A stretch of DNA of 64,000 bases from NCBI GenBank assembly GCA_965228625.1, contig OZ245829.1:3534001-3598000 (forward strand). Reading direction: 5' to 3'. The notes beneath the pieces are model-generated. The model ran no database searches. It was not told the DNA's origin and saw only the letters and a list, made by a program, of their open reading frames with translations. The DNA comes from UBA2767 sp965228625. Its GTDB lineage: Bacteria; Pseudomonadota; Alphaproteobacteria; Rhizobiales; Methyloligellaceae. Position numbers and translations under genes: made by a program. How positions within the stretch are numbered: the first letter of the stretch is position 1; each line of letters starts with the position of its first letter. Shown here in pieces: positions 18,350 through 28,500 of the stretch.

Positions 18350-19956
18350 CCCATGGTATCGTCAGCGCGCCGCAGCCCGAGGCCGTCGAGGCCGGGGCCG
18401 ATGCACTCGAGAAGGGCGGCAACGCGGTCGATGCCGCGATCGCCTGTGCGCTGGTGCAGACGGCCGTCGACCCGCAAATGTGCGGTATCGCCGGGTTCGG
18501 CTGCATGCACCTGTTCCTGCCGGATAGCGGGGAGCACGTATTGCTCGACTTTCAGGGCCGCGCACCCGCGGGTGTCCGCCCCGATATGTGGAAGGACCTG
18601 ATTGTCAAGGAGGCGGAAGACGGCTTCGGTTTCATCCTCAAGGACTACGTCAATGACGTCGGCTATGGCGCCATCACCACGCCGATGACGCTCCGGGCCT
18701 TCGATATTGCGTTGAAACGGTTCGGCACCATGAAGATGGCCGATCTGCTCGAGCCTGCCATCCACTACGCGGAAAACGGCATGCTCGTGCGCCCGCATAT
18801 CAACTATTTCTGGAACTCCGACGAAGGCGGCGGCAAGGCGCCCCATGCCATGCGTCTGACCGAAAATGCGGCGGCCCGGAAGATCTACGTCAAGGAGGAC
18901 GGCAAGCTCCACAAGCTGGGTGAAACCGTCCGCAATCCCGATATGGCCGAAACCTACCGGCGCATCGCGCGCGACGGCGTCGACGATTTCTACACCGGCG
19001 CGATCGCCCGCGAAATCGTCGCGGACATGGAGACCAATGGCGGACTGATCACGGCGAAAGACCTGGAATCCATCGAGATCGACGACATGGAACCGCTATG
19101 GGGTGAATATCGCGGTGTGCGGATCTCAACCAACCGCCCGCCGGGTGGCGGTGTCATGATCATCGAGATGCTGAACATCCTGGAGAACTTCGATCTGCAG
19201 GCGATGGGGCACAATTCGCCCGACTATGTCGCCACCGTGTCGGAAGCGATGAAGATCGCCACGGTCGACAAGGACAACCATGTCGGCGATCCGCGCTTTG
19301 TCGATGTGCCGCTCGACCGGCTGACGTCGAAGGGTTATGCGCGCGAGTGTGCTGACCGGATCAAGTCCGGGGAGATGACGCATGTGCCGCGGTACAACCC
19401 CGGCGGCGCGGAATCGAAGGACACGACCCACGTCTCGACCGCGGACGAGCACGGCAATTGCGTGGCGCTGACGCACACGCTCGGCATGCCCTCGGGCGTC
19501 GTCACCGAGGGGCTCGGGTTCATGTACAACGGGGCGATGGCGGTGTTCGATCCAAGGCCCGGTCGAACGGGCTCGCTGGCGCCGGGCAAGGCGCGTTTCT
19601 CGGCCATGTGCCCGTCCATCCTGTTCAAGGGCGATGAGCCCTTCTTCGTCGTCGGCGCGCCGGGCGCCACCTTCATCACGATGGGCGTGCTGCAGGCCAT
19701 CCTGAACGTGGTCGATTTCGGCATGAACGCGCAGGAGGCGGTCATGGCGGCGCGCTTCTCGACCACGTCGGACACGATCGACATTTCGAACCGGATCACG
19801 CGGGCGACGCAGGCGGAGCTTGAGCGACGCGGTTATCCGGTTCGGCGGTCACCGCTCAGCTATCACTTCGCCGGAGTGCATGCGCTTCGCAAGACTGACG
19901 CAGGCTGGGATGGGGGCGCGGATCCGGGGCGCGACGGCATGGCCATGTCGGTCTAG
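18346..19956 (+). CDS. Gamma-glutamyltransferase family protein (first copy)
   Basis: Ntn-hydrolase of 536 residues related to GGT, which is made as one chain and self-cleaves before a Thr to give large and small subunits. The likely cleavage/nucleophile site is in DTTHVSTADEHGNCVALT (about residue 365), followed by the small-subunit blocks LGMPSGVV and GAPGATFITMGVLQAILNVVDFGM. There is no signal peptide: the chain starts directly with MTHGIVSAPQPEAVEAG. A cytoplasmic acylase or gamma-glutamyl amide hydrolase role is therefore more likely than classical periplasmic glutathione breakdown. It lies between the amidases and the M81 peptidase. The match to the GGT superfamily is firm, the substrate is not. 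Confidence 0.9.
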   Translation: MTHGIVSAPQPEAVEAGADALEKGGNAVDAAIACALVQTAVDPQMCGIAGFGCMHLFLPDSGEHVLLDFQGRAPAGVRPDMWKDLIVKEAEDGFGFILKDYVNDVGYGAITTPMTLRAFDIALKRFGTMKMADLLEPAIHYAENGMLVRPHINYFWNSDEGGGKAPHAMRLTENAAARKIYVKEDGKLHKLGETVRNPDMAETYRRIARDGVDDFYTGAIAREIVADMETNGGLITAKDLESIEIDDMEPLWGEYRGVRISTNRPPGGGVMIIEMLNILENFDLQAMGHNSPDYVATVSEAMKIATVDKDNHVGDPRFVDVPLDRLTSKGYARECADRIKSGEMTHVPRYNPGGAESKDTTHVSTADEHGNCVALTHTLGMPSGVVTEGLGFMYNGAMAVFDPRPGRTGSLAPGKARFSAMCPSILFKGDEPFFVVGAPGATFITMGVLQAILNVVDFGMNAQEAVMAARFSTTSDTIDISNRITRATQAELERRGYPVRRSPLSYHFAGVHALRKTDAGWDGGADPGRDGMAMSV

Positions 19957-19982
19957 GACCGGACAATTCGAGGGGAGAGAGT

Positions 19983-21467
19983 ATGACGCCGAAAGTTCTC
20001 ATTGCCGGGTTCAAGCACGAGACGAACACGTTCTCGAAACTCCCGACCACGCTCGACTCCTATCAGGGGCGCGGCCTCTATCGGGGCGAAGAAATGCGCA
20101 AGGCCCTTGCCGGGACCAACACCGAAATCGCGGGGTTTCTCGACGCCTGCGAACGGCACGGCTGGGAGCCGGTTCTTGGCGCCGCGGGTGACGCGACACC
20201 CTCCGGGCGCGTGACCCGCGAGGCGTTCGATACAGTTACCGGTTACATCCTCGAAGCCATCGAGAAGAGCGGGCCGGTCAATGCGGTCCTTCTGCAACTG
20301 CACGGCGCGATGGTTGCGGAGGCCCATGACGATGGCGAGAGCGCGGTTCTCGGCCTGATCCGCGACAAGGTCGGACCCGACGTCCCGATCGGCGTGACGC
20401 ATGATCTCCACGCCAATGTGACCGACAAAACAGGGGAGTTGTCTGACGTCCTGGTAAGCTATCGTACATACCCCCATATCGATCAGCATGAGACCGCAAC
20501 CAAATGCGCCGACCTGATCGCACGCGCATTGTCGGGTGAGATCAACCCGAAAGTGACCGTTCTGCGCGGCCCCCAACTCGACGGCGTGGACCATGGCCGC
20601 ACCACGGCGCCGGGCCCGATGCGCGAAATCCTCACGCTTGCGGATCAGCTCGTCGAGGAGCACGGACTGCTGTCCGCCTCCGTCAATGCCGGCTTCCCCT
20701 GGGCCGATGTCGATTATGTCGGTCCGACGGTGATCGTTGTTGCCGACGCCGACAATCCGGACGCGATGCCGGCGGCGGAGAAGCTGCGTGAGGAGCTGTG
20801 GCGCACGCGCGAGGTGCTGACCATCGAGCCGTTAACGGCCGAAAAGGCGCTTGCCGCGGCCCGGAGCAAGGGTGCCCCCGGCGCGCCGTATGTGATAGCG
20901 GATTTTGCCGATAATCCAGGCGGCGGAGGTTACGGCGATTCGACGGGCCTGCTGCGCGCGATGATCACGGGTGGTGTCGAGAACGCCGCGTTTTCCGCGC
21001 TCTACGATCCGGAGAGTGTTGCCGCCTGTGTGGCCGCGGGTGCGGGCGCGGAGCTCGAACTTGATCTGGGCGGCAAGGTGGACCCGTCGCTGGGCGCGCC
21101 CGTCAAGGCGCAAGGCACGGTGGCCGGACTGTTCGAGGGCGGGTTCAAGCTCGAAGGACCGATGGCGACGGGGGTTCCTATAAACATCGGCCCCGCGGCG
21201 GTCTTTCGCGTCGGCGGCCTGGATGTGGTTCTGGCCTCACGCCGCGCGCAGAACTACGACCGCCAGTTCTTCAAGGCGTTCGGCATCGATCCCTCCGAAC
21301 GGTCGATCCTCGCGGTCAAGTCCGCGCAGCATTTCCGTGCCGATTATGCGCCACTCGCCTGCGAAATCGCCGTCGTGGACGAGGGTGGCGGCATCACGTC
21401 GCACAATTTCAAATCGCTGGATTACAAGCACATTCGCCGGCCGATCTGGCCGCTCGATGACATCTGA
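19983..21467 (+). CDS. M81 family metallopeptidase (MlrC-like)
   Basis: Putative zinc peptidase of 494 residues. The N-terminal DUF1485 domain (about 1-290) has FKHETNTFSKLPT near the start and the metal-site blocks LHGAMVAEAHDDGES and THDLHANV; the C-terminal MlrC domain (about 300-475) includes DFADNPGGGGYGDST. MlrC is known as the last peptidase of microcystin breakdown, acting on linearised peptide with D- and unusual residues. Most homologues outside that pathway act on unknown substrates. None of mlrA, mlrB or mlrD is visible here. The ATG lies after GGGGAGAGAG. It is flanked by the two GGT-family genes. Confidence 0.9.
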   Translation: MTPKVLIAGFKHETNTFSKLPTTLDSYQGRGLYRGEEMRKALAGTNTEIAGFLDACERHGWEPVLGAAGDATPSGRVTREAFDTVTGYILEAIEKSGPVNAVLLQLHGAMVAEAHDDGESAVLGLIRDKVGPDVPIGVTHDLHANVTDKTGELSDVLVSYRTYPHIDQHETATKCADLIARALSGEINPKVTVLRGPQLDGVDHGRTTAPGPMREILTLADQLVEEHGLLSASVNAGFPWADVDYVGPTVIVVADADNPDAMPAAEKLREELWRTREVLTIEPLTAEKALAAARSKGAPGAPYVIADFADNPGGGGYGDSTGLLRAMITGGVENAAFSALYDPESVAACVAAGAGAELELDLGGKVDPSLGAPVKAQGTVAGLFEGGFKLEGPMATGVPINIGPAAVFRVGGLDVVLASRRAQNYDRQFFKAFGIDPSERSILAVKSAQHFRADYAPLACEIAVVDEGGGITSHNFKSLDYKHIRRPIWPLDDI

Positions 21468-21573
21468 CTGCTGAGCCCTATTGCGGTACGTTTGTCCGGA
21501 GAAACACGATCTCCCGGAGAACGCCGGCTGCACCTGAGAAACCGGTCGAAAAGGCTCTAGCAAGGCATTCAAC

Positions 21574-23163
21574 ATGACGGAACTGGTTCGCGCGAATGGC
21601 GGTATGGTGGTCGCGCCGCATTATTTGGCGGCGGAGGCCGGTTGCGACGTCCTGCGCGACGGCGGAAATGCCATCGAAGCGATGGTGGCGGCGGCCGCAG
21701 CCATTGCGGTTGCATATCCGCACATGAATGCGCTGGGCGGAGACAATTTCTGGCTCATCAGCAAGGCCGGGGAGCCGCCAATCGGCATCGATGCCGCCGG
21801 TCCCGCGGCGCAGCGCGCCGACGCCGACTTTTACCGGGCTGCCGGCCACGACGCCGTTCCGGGTCGCGGCCCGTTGGCGGCAATGACCGTCGCCGGCGCC
21901 GTTGCGGGTCTAGCGGAAGCCCTCGGCGAAAGCGCGGCCTGGGGAGGGCGCATGCCGGTTTCCCGGCTGTTCGAAAGCGCGATCGGTCTGGCGCGTGATG
22001 GTGTACCCGTTTCCGGCACGCTGCACGCCAATGCAACCGCGAAACGGGCCGAGCTCGAACCTGCACCGGGTTTCGCCGATACGTTCCTGCCGGACGGTGA
22101 CGTGCCCGAAAAGGACGCCACGTTCTGCCAGCCGAAGCTTGCGGCGATGCTGGAGCATCTGGCGTCCGCCGGTCTTGACGACTTTTATCGTGGCGATCTT
22201 GCCCGATCCTTGTCGAAGGAACTCGAAGCCCTGGGGAGCCCGTTACGGCTGGCGGACCTCGAGACCTATCGTGCGCTGCGGGTCGAGCCCTTGTCGGTCG
22301 AGCTTGCACATGCCCGCGCCTACAACATGCCGCCGCCTACCCAGGGCCTCGCGTCTCTCATGATCCTCGGCATCTTTGAGCGGCTCGGCGTCACCGCGGC
22401 GGAGACCTTCGACTATGTGCATGGGCTGATCGAGAGCGCCAAGCAAGCCTTCCTAGTGCGCGATGCCTGTGTCACCGATCCGTCCTACATGAGCGTCAAT
22501 CCAGCCGTGTTCCTCGAAGATGCGGCCCTGGACGAGCGCGCAGCCGCCATCGACCGAGAGAAGGCGCTGCCATGGCCCCAGGACGCGAAGCCCGGCGACA
22601 CCGTATGGCTCGGTGCGATCGACAGGGACGGCAACGCGGTCAGCTTCATCCAGAGCCTTTACTGGGAGTTCGGGTCCGGCGTTGTCCTCCCGGAATCGGG
22701 TGTGCTTTGGCAGAACCGCGGAACCAGCTTCAGCCTGGACGAAGACGCCGTGAACACACTCAGGCCCGGGCGCCGCCCGTTCCACACCATCCAGCCGCCG
22801 CTCGCGCTCTTCAATGATGGTCGCGTGATGCCCTACGGTGCGATGGGCGGCGAGGGACAACCGCAAACCCAGTCCATGATCTACACCCGCTATGCGCTCT
22901 ACGGACAGAACCTTGCGCAAGCGATTGCCGCGCCGCGCTGGCTGCTTGGGCGCACCTGGGGTGCGGAGACCACCAATCTTCGCGTCGAGAACCGTCTCGG
23001 AGCAGGCGTGATCGACGCCTTGCGTGCGGCCGGCCACGATGTGGAGGTTGTCGGTCCGTTCGAAGAAGTGATGGGCCATGCGGGGGCGCTGGTGCGCCAT
23101 GCGGACGGGTCCATCGAAGGCGCATCCGATCCCCGCAGCGATGGTGCCGCTGCGGGCTGCTGA
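21574..23163 (+). CDS. Gamma-glutamyltransferase family protein (second copy)
   Basis: A 529-residue GGT-superfamily protein without signal peptide. Early blocks such as AEAGCDVLRDGGNAIEAMVAAAAAIAVAYPHMNALGGDNF match the large subunit, and KPGDTVWLGAIDRDGNAVSFIQS (about residue 342) is the likely autocleavage/nucleophile region (Thr in GDTVWLG). The C-terminus GASDPRSDGAAAGC is the usual small-subunit end. It is only distantly similar to the 18346 copy, especially around the nucleophile, so it is probably not a recent duplicate. It is separated from the M81 gene by 106 bp and converges on the cyclase gene at 23176. Confidence 0.88.
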   Translation: MTELVRANGGMVVAPHYLAAEAGCDVLRDGGNAIEAMVAAAAAIAVAYPHMNALGGDNFWLISKAGEPPIGIDAAGPAAQRADADFYRAAGHDAVPGRGPLAAMTVAGAVAGLAEALGESAAWGGRMPVSRLFESAIGLARDGVPVSGTLHANATAKRAELEPAPGFADTFLPDGDVPEKDATFCQPKLAAMLEHLASAGLDDFYRGDLARSLSKELEALGSPLRLADLETYRALRVEPLSVELAHARAYNMPPPTQGLASLMILGIFERLGVTAAETFDYVHGLIESAKQAFLVRDACVTDPSYMSVNPAVFLEDAALDERAAAIDREKALPWPQDAKPGDTVWLGAIDRDGNAVSFIQSLYWEFGSGVVLPESGVLWQNRGTSFSLDEDAVNTLRPGRRPFHTIQPPLALFNDGRVMPYGAMGGEGQPQTQSMIYTRYALYGQNLAQAIAAPRWLLGRTWGAETTNLRVENRLGAGVIDALRAAGHDVEVVGPFEEVMGHAGALVRHADGSIEGASDPRSDGAAAGC

Positions 23164-23175
23164 CGCGCGTTTCTC

Positions 23176-25419
23176 CTATTTCGTCTGCATGGTGAACACG
23201 CCGTCCCAGTCCTTCGGAGGCGGGTTGCGGCGGAATTCCGCGATACGTGCCGCATAAAGGTCGAACAACGTCGACAGATCGAGGTCCAGTGCATCGACAT
23301 CGAGCTTGCGAAGTTCTGACAGCGCCTTCGACGCGGCGGCCCACTTGCGGGCACGGTAAGCGGAAAGCATGTCATGCATTCCGGACGCCAGTGCGTTGAA
23401 ACGTTCGGCCGGTACCTCGTTTTTCAGGCCGATCAGCGTGTAAACGATCTCCGGGTCCGTCTTTCCCTTCACGCGCAGCGCATCCAGTTCGAGTACCGCG
23501 AACCTGTCCTTGACCAGCTCCGCTGTCGCGGAGCCGAGGATGATGGGCACGCCGAACGTCTCCGACTGGCCTTCGAGCCGTGAGGCAAGGTTGACCGCGT
23601 CGCCGAGCACCGAATAGTCGAACCGCATATCGGAACCCATATTGCCGACAACGCATTCTCCCGTGTTCAGGCCGATGCCGATGCGCAACGGCTCGCATGT
23701 GGTTCCGGCCTCTTTTGCCTCCTCGACCCGCTCCTTGTTCACCCGATCGAGGTTTTCCATCATGGTGAGCGCCGCCGCGCATCCGCCGGTGGCGTGGCTT
23801 GTATCGTTAAGCGGCGCGTTCCAGAACGCCATGATGGCGTCCCCCATATATTTGTCGATCGTACCGCCATGTTGCAGCACCGCATGCGAGAGCGGTGTGA
23901 GCAGCCGGTTGAGCAGTCTGGTCAACTCCTGAGGATTGTCCTTGTAGCTTTCGGAAATACTGGTGAAACCGCGCACGTCCGAGAACAGGATTGTCAGGGT
24001 CCGCGTCTCGCCACCAAGAACCAGACGGTCCGGTTCCCGTGCCAGTTGTTCGACGAGGTCAGGCGAGATGTACTGGCTGAACGCGCTTCGGATCTGCCGC
24101 CGCTGCGCCTCCTCGCGCACATAGTTCACGAACACCATGGTGAGGAAGACAGCCAGCCCGCTGATAAGGGGGTAGGCGACGTCCAGAAGGATGCGCTGCT
24201 GTGTGAAGAAGTACCAGGCGAGCCCGAACATTGCGGCGGCGATGGCCGCGCCGAGCGCGGCGACGGGAATGGCGCCGAGGATCGGGACAAGGGCGATGAA
24301 TATCAGGCCGACGACGATGGCGAGGCAGATTTCAGCGCCAACCGTGTAGCTGGGCCTCTCGAGCGATGTTTTGCCGAGGATGTTCTCCAGCGCCTGGGCA
24401 TGGAGCTCGACGCCCGGCATGACCGGCTCGACGGGCGTCGCCTTCACGTCGAACAGTCCGGTCGCCGAAGTGCCGATCAGCACGAGTTTTCCCTTGAAAG
24501 CCTCCGGGGAAACCTTGCCGTTCAGGACATCCACGGCGGAGACAAATCGTGCCGGGTCGTGCGGCGAGAAATAGAGCCAGAGCTGCGCATTGGCGTCTGT
24601 CGGGATTTCCACGCCGGCCAGAATGACGGACTGAACACCGGCTTCCCCGGTTTTGATCACATAGGTCGTCTGACCGGTCGCGACCCGTAGCATATCCGCG
24701 TTGAGCGACGGGATCTTCGCACCGCCCGCCTTCATCACCACCGGGACCCGACGCACCAGCCCGTCGGGGTCCGGCAGCACCGTAAACATGCCGCGGCCCA
24801 CCGCGGCCTCCTCGAGTATGGGAATGTTGCTGAGCAGGCCGGGATAGGCGATGAGATACGGCGTCGGGTCGTCGCCGAGCGTGGCGAACGAGGCCTTTGG
24901 CGCGAGCGCTTCACGCGTGTCGTCGGTGCGCGGATTGTAGGCGGACTGTCCCACCACGGTGCGCGTACGTTTGATCATGTCGGCGAGAATCGCGTCGTGA
25001 TTGGGCGCGGCCTCGAGTTCGGTGCGCGCGCCTTCGCTCAGTTCCGGCATTGCCTTGGCCAGGAGACCGGGCGACGTCCGGTCAGGTTCGGCGAAAACGA
25101 TGTCGAGGCCGATCGCCGCCGCGCCGCCGCTGGCGATGATTCCGATCAGCTTGGCCGTCACCGTGCGCGGCCACGGCCACTGGCCAAGCTTGCTGAGGCT
25201 CGATTCATCGATGTCGACAATGATGACGGGGCGTGCCTGCGGCTCGCGCGGCTTGGCGATCTGGTAGAGGTCGAACGTCTTGAGCCGCAGAATCTGCAGC
25301 GGCACCGGGTCCCAAACGCGCAAGCCCACGAGCGCGACGAGCAGTGCGATCCCGAACACGCGGCCCCAACCGAAGCGCTGGGCAAACCTCCTCAGCGCGC
25401 TGCCGATCTGTTTCATCAT
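23176..25419 (-). CDS. CHASE2-domain adenylate cyclase (class III)
   Basis: Membrane receptor-cyclase of about 747 residues: one N-terminal helix (GRVFGIALLVALVGL), an extracytoplasmic CHASE2 sensor (about 40-330), three helices (about 345-425) and a cytoplasmic class III catalytic domain (about 470-640). Metal Asps are in LFSDVRGF and KYMGDAIM. The substrate pair is Lys in DKYMGDAI and Asp in FDYSVLGDAVN, the combination that selects ATP. The transition-state Asn and Arg are present in DAVNLASRLEG. It should therefore make cAMP. The start is uncertain: ATG at 25419 is chosen, with an in-frame TTG at 25455; neither has a clear ribosome site. It lies 58-94 bp downstream of the giant FecR/RTX gene on the same strand. 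Confidence 0.92.
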   Translation of the reverse strand: MMKQIGSALRRFAQRFGWGRVFGIALLVALVGLRVWDPVPLQILRLKTFDLYQIAKPREPQARPVIIVDIDESSLSKLGQWPWPRTVTAKLIGIIASGGAAAIGLDIVFAEPDRTSPGLLAKAMPELSEGARTELEAAPNHDAILADMIKRTRTVVGQSAYNPRTDDTREALAPKASFATLGDDPTPYLIAYPGLLSNIPILEEAAVGRGMFTVLPDPDGLVRRVPVVMKAGGAKIPSLNADMLRVATGQTTYVIKTGEAGVQSVILAGVEIPTDANAQLWLYFSPHDPARFVSAVDVLNGKVSPEAFKGKLVLIGTSATGLFDVKATPVEPVMPGVELHAQALENILGKTSLERPSYTVGAEICLAIVVGLIFIALVPILGAIPVAALGAAIAAAMFGLAWYFFTQQRILLDVAYPLISGLAVFLTMVFVNYVREEAQRRQIRSAFSQYISPDLVEQLAREPDRLVLGGETRTLTILFSDVRGFTSISESYKDNPQELTRLLNRLLTPLSHAVLQHGGTIDKYMGDAIMAFWNAPLNDTSHATGGCAAALTMMENLDRVNKERVEEAKEAGTTCEPLRIGIGLNTGECVVGNMGSDMRFDYSVLGDAVNLASRLEGQSETFGVPIILGSATAELVKDRFAVLELDALRVKGKTDPEIVYTLIGLKNEVPAERFNALASGMHDMLSAYRARKWAAASKALSELRKLDVDALDLDLSTLFDLYAARIAEFRRNPPPKDWDGVFTMQTK

Positions 25420-25513
25420 GCGAAAGGAATGCCGGATCGCGCTGGCGTTCGGCAAGCGAAAACGGCAGGACGCCGGCCCGTGAAAAAGGTGTGGAAAATC
25501 GGGGTCAGCCCAC

Positions 25514-28500
25514 TCAAACGACGATAGCGGCGCTGGTTACTGCCTCGGTGTCATCGCCGACATTGACGGCTACTGCCACGCCGGCGGCGACGCCCTGCAG
25601 GATGGCGACGTCAGCGAACTCCGCCGGTCCGTCGGCGCCGTCGATGTCCACGGCGACCGTGGTGTCGCCGTTCTCGTCGGTCGTCGCGCGGACGAACTCG
25701 TTGATGTCGTCCGTGTCGGCGTTGAATGCACCTTCGAGGAGGCCCGTAAGGTCGAGCGAGTCATCGTCGGTAAAGTCGGTAATCGTATCGATGCCATCGT
25801 TCAGCGAGGTGATGACGAAGGTGTCGGAGCCCGGTCCGCCTGTGAGAATGTCATTGCCTTCACCGCCAACGATAATGTCGTTACCGCCTTCGCCCGGCTC
25901 CAGTGTCTGCTCGGTCGAAACGGTGGTTTCATCCGGATCGTTTGCTACCACACGTACTTCGATCTGGTTAGCCTGATCGGGATCCAGGCCCGTGACCTCG
26001 AACTCGTAACGCAGTCCGAACGGCGTCTGGATCAGGTCCTCGCTGTCGAGCGTACCGATAACCTGGCCGTCCAGGAGGAACTCAACCCGGTCGATTTCAG
26101 CCTGCGTTACATCCGATCCGATGAGCTCATCCGAGAGCTGCGTCGGGTCGAGAATAGGCTGGTCAACACTGTCGTTGTCCTCGCCATCATCGATGAGATC
26201 GAGTCGCGCGACGTTCGCACCGCTACCAATCCCAAAGGCACGGATTGTCGCATCGATTCCATCGGGATCGATAAGAGTGTCGACTTCGTCGGAGAACGCG
26301 CCGATGCCGCTCCCGTCTGACAGGAAGAACACGAAATTTGCGCCGACGGCTGCACTGTTGAAAAAGGAAATGGATTGCTGAAGAGGCAGTTCGAAGTTCG
26401 TTCCGCCTCCGGCGCGCAACGCGCGAAGTGCCTCGATGACGTCGGGAATCTGATTGTTGTTGTCGTCCTGGCTTGCCGAGAACGAGATCGGTGCCGCAGC
26501 GGTACTCTGAAACGGGATCAACGCGATATTGGCGTTGGTCAGACCAGCGTCGTCGACGATGGACGCATAAAGTGCCTCAAGGCCGGCGATCTCGGCGTCA
26601 AGGATCGTGTTGGCAAAGCCATCTCCATTCACATCACCGATTGTGTCGTTTCCGGAGAAAATGCGTGTGCTGCCCGAAACGTCGATCACAAAGGCAACAT
26701 TGACCTGCGGCTGATCGATGACCGAGCGGCCGACCGAACCTGAAATCAGGACACTGTCGTCGCTGCTTGCGTCCGGCATGGTAAGTGACACGCTCAGTGT
26801 CTGCTCGGTCGAGGGAATCGTCGTCTCGCTGAATGTCTCAACGGACGGCGGTACCGGGTCGCCAAAGATCGTGTCGTCCCCGCCCTCACCGAAAATGACG
26901 TCGTTGCCCGGACCGCCGATGAGCTCGTTGGGCCCGTCGTCTCCGGAAATGACGTTGAATATATCGACGCCGACGCCTTCTTCGATTGCCACCTTGGCAA
27001 GGGAAGTCTGCGAATCTGAAGGGAAGAATTCGTAGATATTGAAGACAGTGCCGTTCTCGTCGGGGGGCGTCTGGCCGGTATTGAACCAGCTTCCCTCTTG
27101 AAGAATGTCATCGTTGTCGAAGAACTCGTTGGTCAGATTGACCTGGTCACCCTGGCCCCCGAGAATTGTCAGCATGCCGGCTTCATTGGCATCGGCAACA
27201 TCATCCGCGGCGATGGTCAGCGTGTTCCCGGGATCGTCATTCAGGTCAATGATTTCGACGTTCTCGATCTCGATGTCCGTGGTCTCGGCATTGATGTCCA
27301 CGCCGCCGATGAAGCGGACCGTGTCGATCCCGTCGCCGCCATCGAAGAAGAAACCTGTGTCGACGGCAAAGTCGAGCCGGTCGTTGCCCGAACCGGCAAC
27401 AAAACGTTCGATATTCGCGATCGTGTCGAACCCGATTTCCGCGCCAGTTACGGTCCCATCGACCAGATTGATGACGATGTCCTGGGTTGCGATTCCAGAA
27501 TAGTCGACCTCATCTTCGCCTTCGCCACCATCTATCTGGTCGTTTCCGGCACTTCCGGAAACAACGTCGTCGCTCTCAAGCAGATTGATGATGTCATCGC
27601 CAATGGTGCCGGCCAGGTCGTCCTCTCCCGGAGTGCCGGTAATGACGTCTACGACCGGATTGATCGTGACGTCGATGGTGGCAGTTGCGGGCGTCGAGCC
27701 GTTCTCGCCACCGTCAGCGAGGGAGACCTCGTAAGAGTCGCTGGTCGTCTCCGATCCGTCGTGAACGTAGACCACGAGGCCGGCATCGAGGTCGGCCTGC
27801 GTGAAGGAAGTGATCGCCGCGCCCGGACCGGTCGTCAGTTCGAGCTGACCGTGATCGGGCTGATCGGTGATCGTGTAGGTGAGCTCCGCGCCGTCGTCGT
27901 CGGGGTCGGCTTCGTCGAGATCAGCGGTCGTCAGTGCAACGGTGCCGCCTTCATCCACCGTGATCCCGAGATCGCCGGTGATCTCCGGCGGATCATTGAC
28001 GGGATTGATCGTGACGTTGACCGTGGCCGTCGATTCATTTTCGCTGCCGTCGCTCAGCGAAACCTCGTAAGAGTCGTTGGTCGTGTCCGAACCGTCATGG
28101 ACGTAGATGACGAGGCCGGCTTCGAGGTCCGCCTGCGTGAAGGACGTGATCGCTACGCCTTGGCCTTGTTCGGTGTTGAGCTCGAGCTGGCCGTTGTTCG
28201 GTTGATCGGTGATCGTGTAGACAAGCTCGGCGCCGTCGTCGTCAGGGTCGGTCTCGTCGAGATCAGCGGTCGTCAGTGCAACGGTGCCGCCTTCGTTCAC
28301 TTCGATACCGAGATCTCCGGTGATCCCCGGCGGGTCGTTCACCGGATTGATGGTGACATCGATGGTTGCCGTTGCAGGCGTCGAGCCGCTCTCGCCGCCG
28401 TCGGCCAGCGAGACCTCGTAGGAGTCGCTGGTCGTCTCCGATCCGTCGTGAACGTAGACCACGAGGCCCGCATCGAGGTCGGCCTGCGTGAAGGAAGTGA

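Noticed and set aside
19983..21467. Full microcystin-degradation (mlr) cluster
   Set aside because: Only an MlrC-like gene is present. No CAAX-protease-like MlrA, beta-lactamase-like MlrB or MlrD transporter is seen, so the label would overreach.
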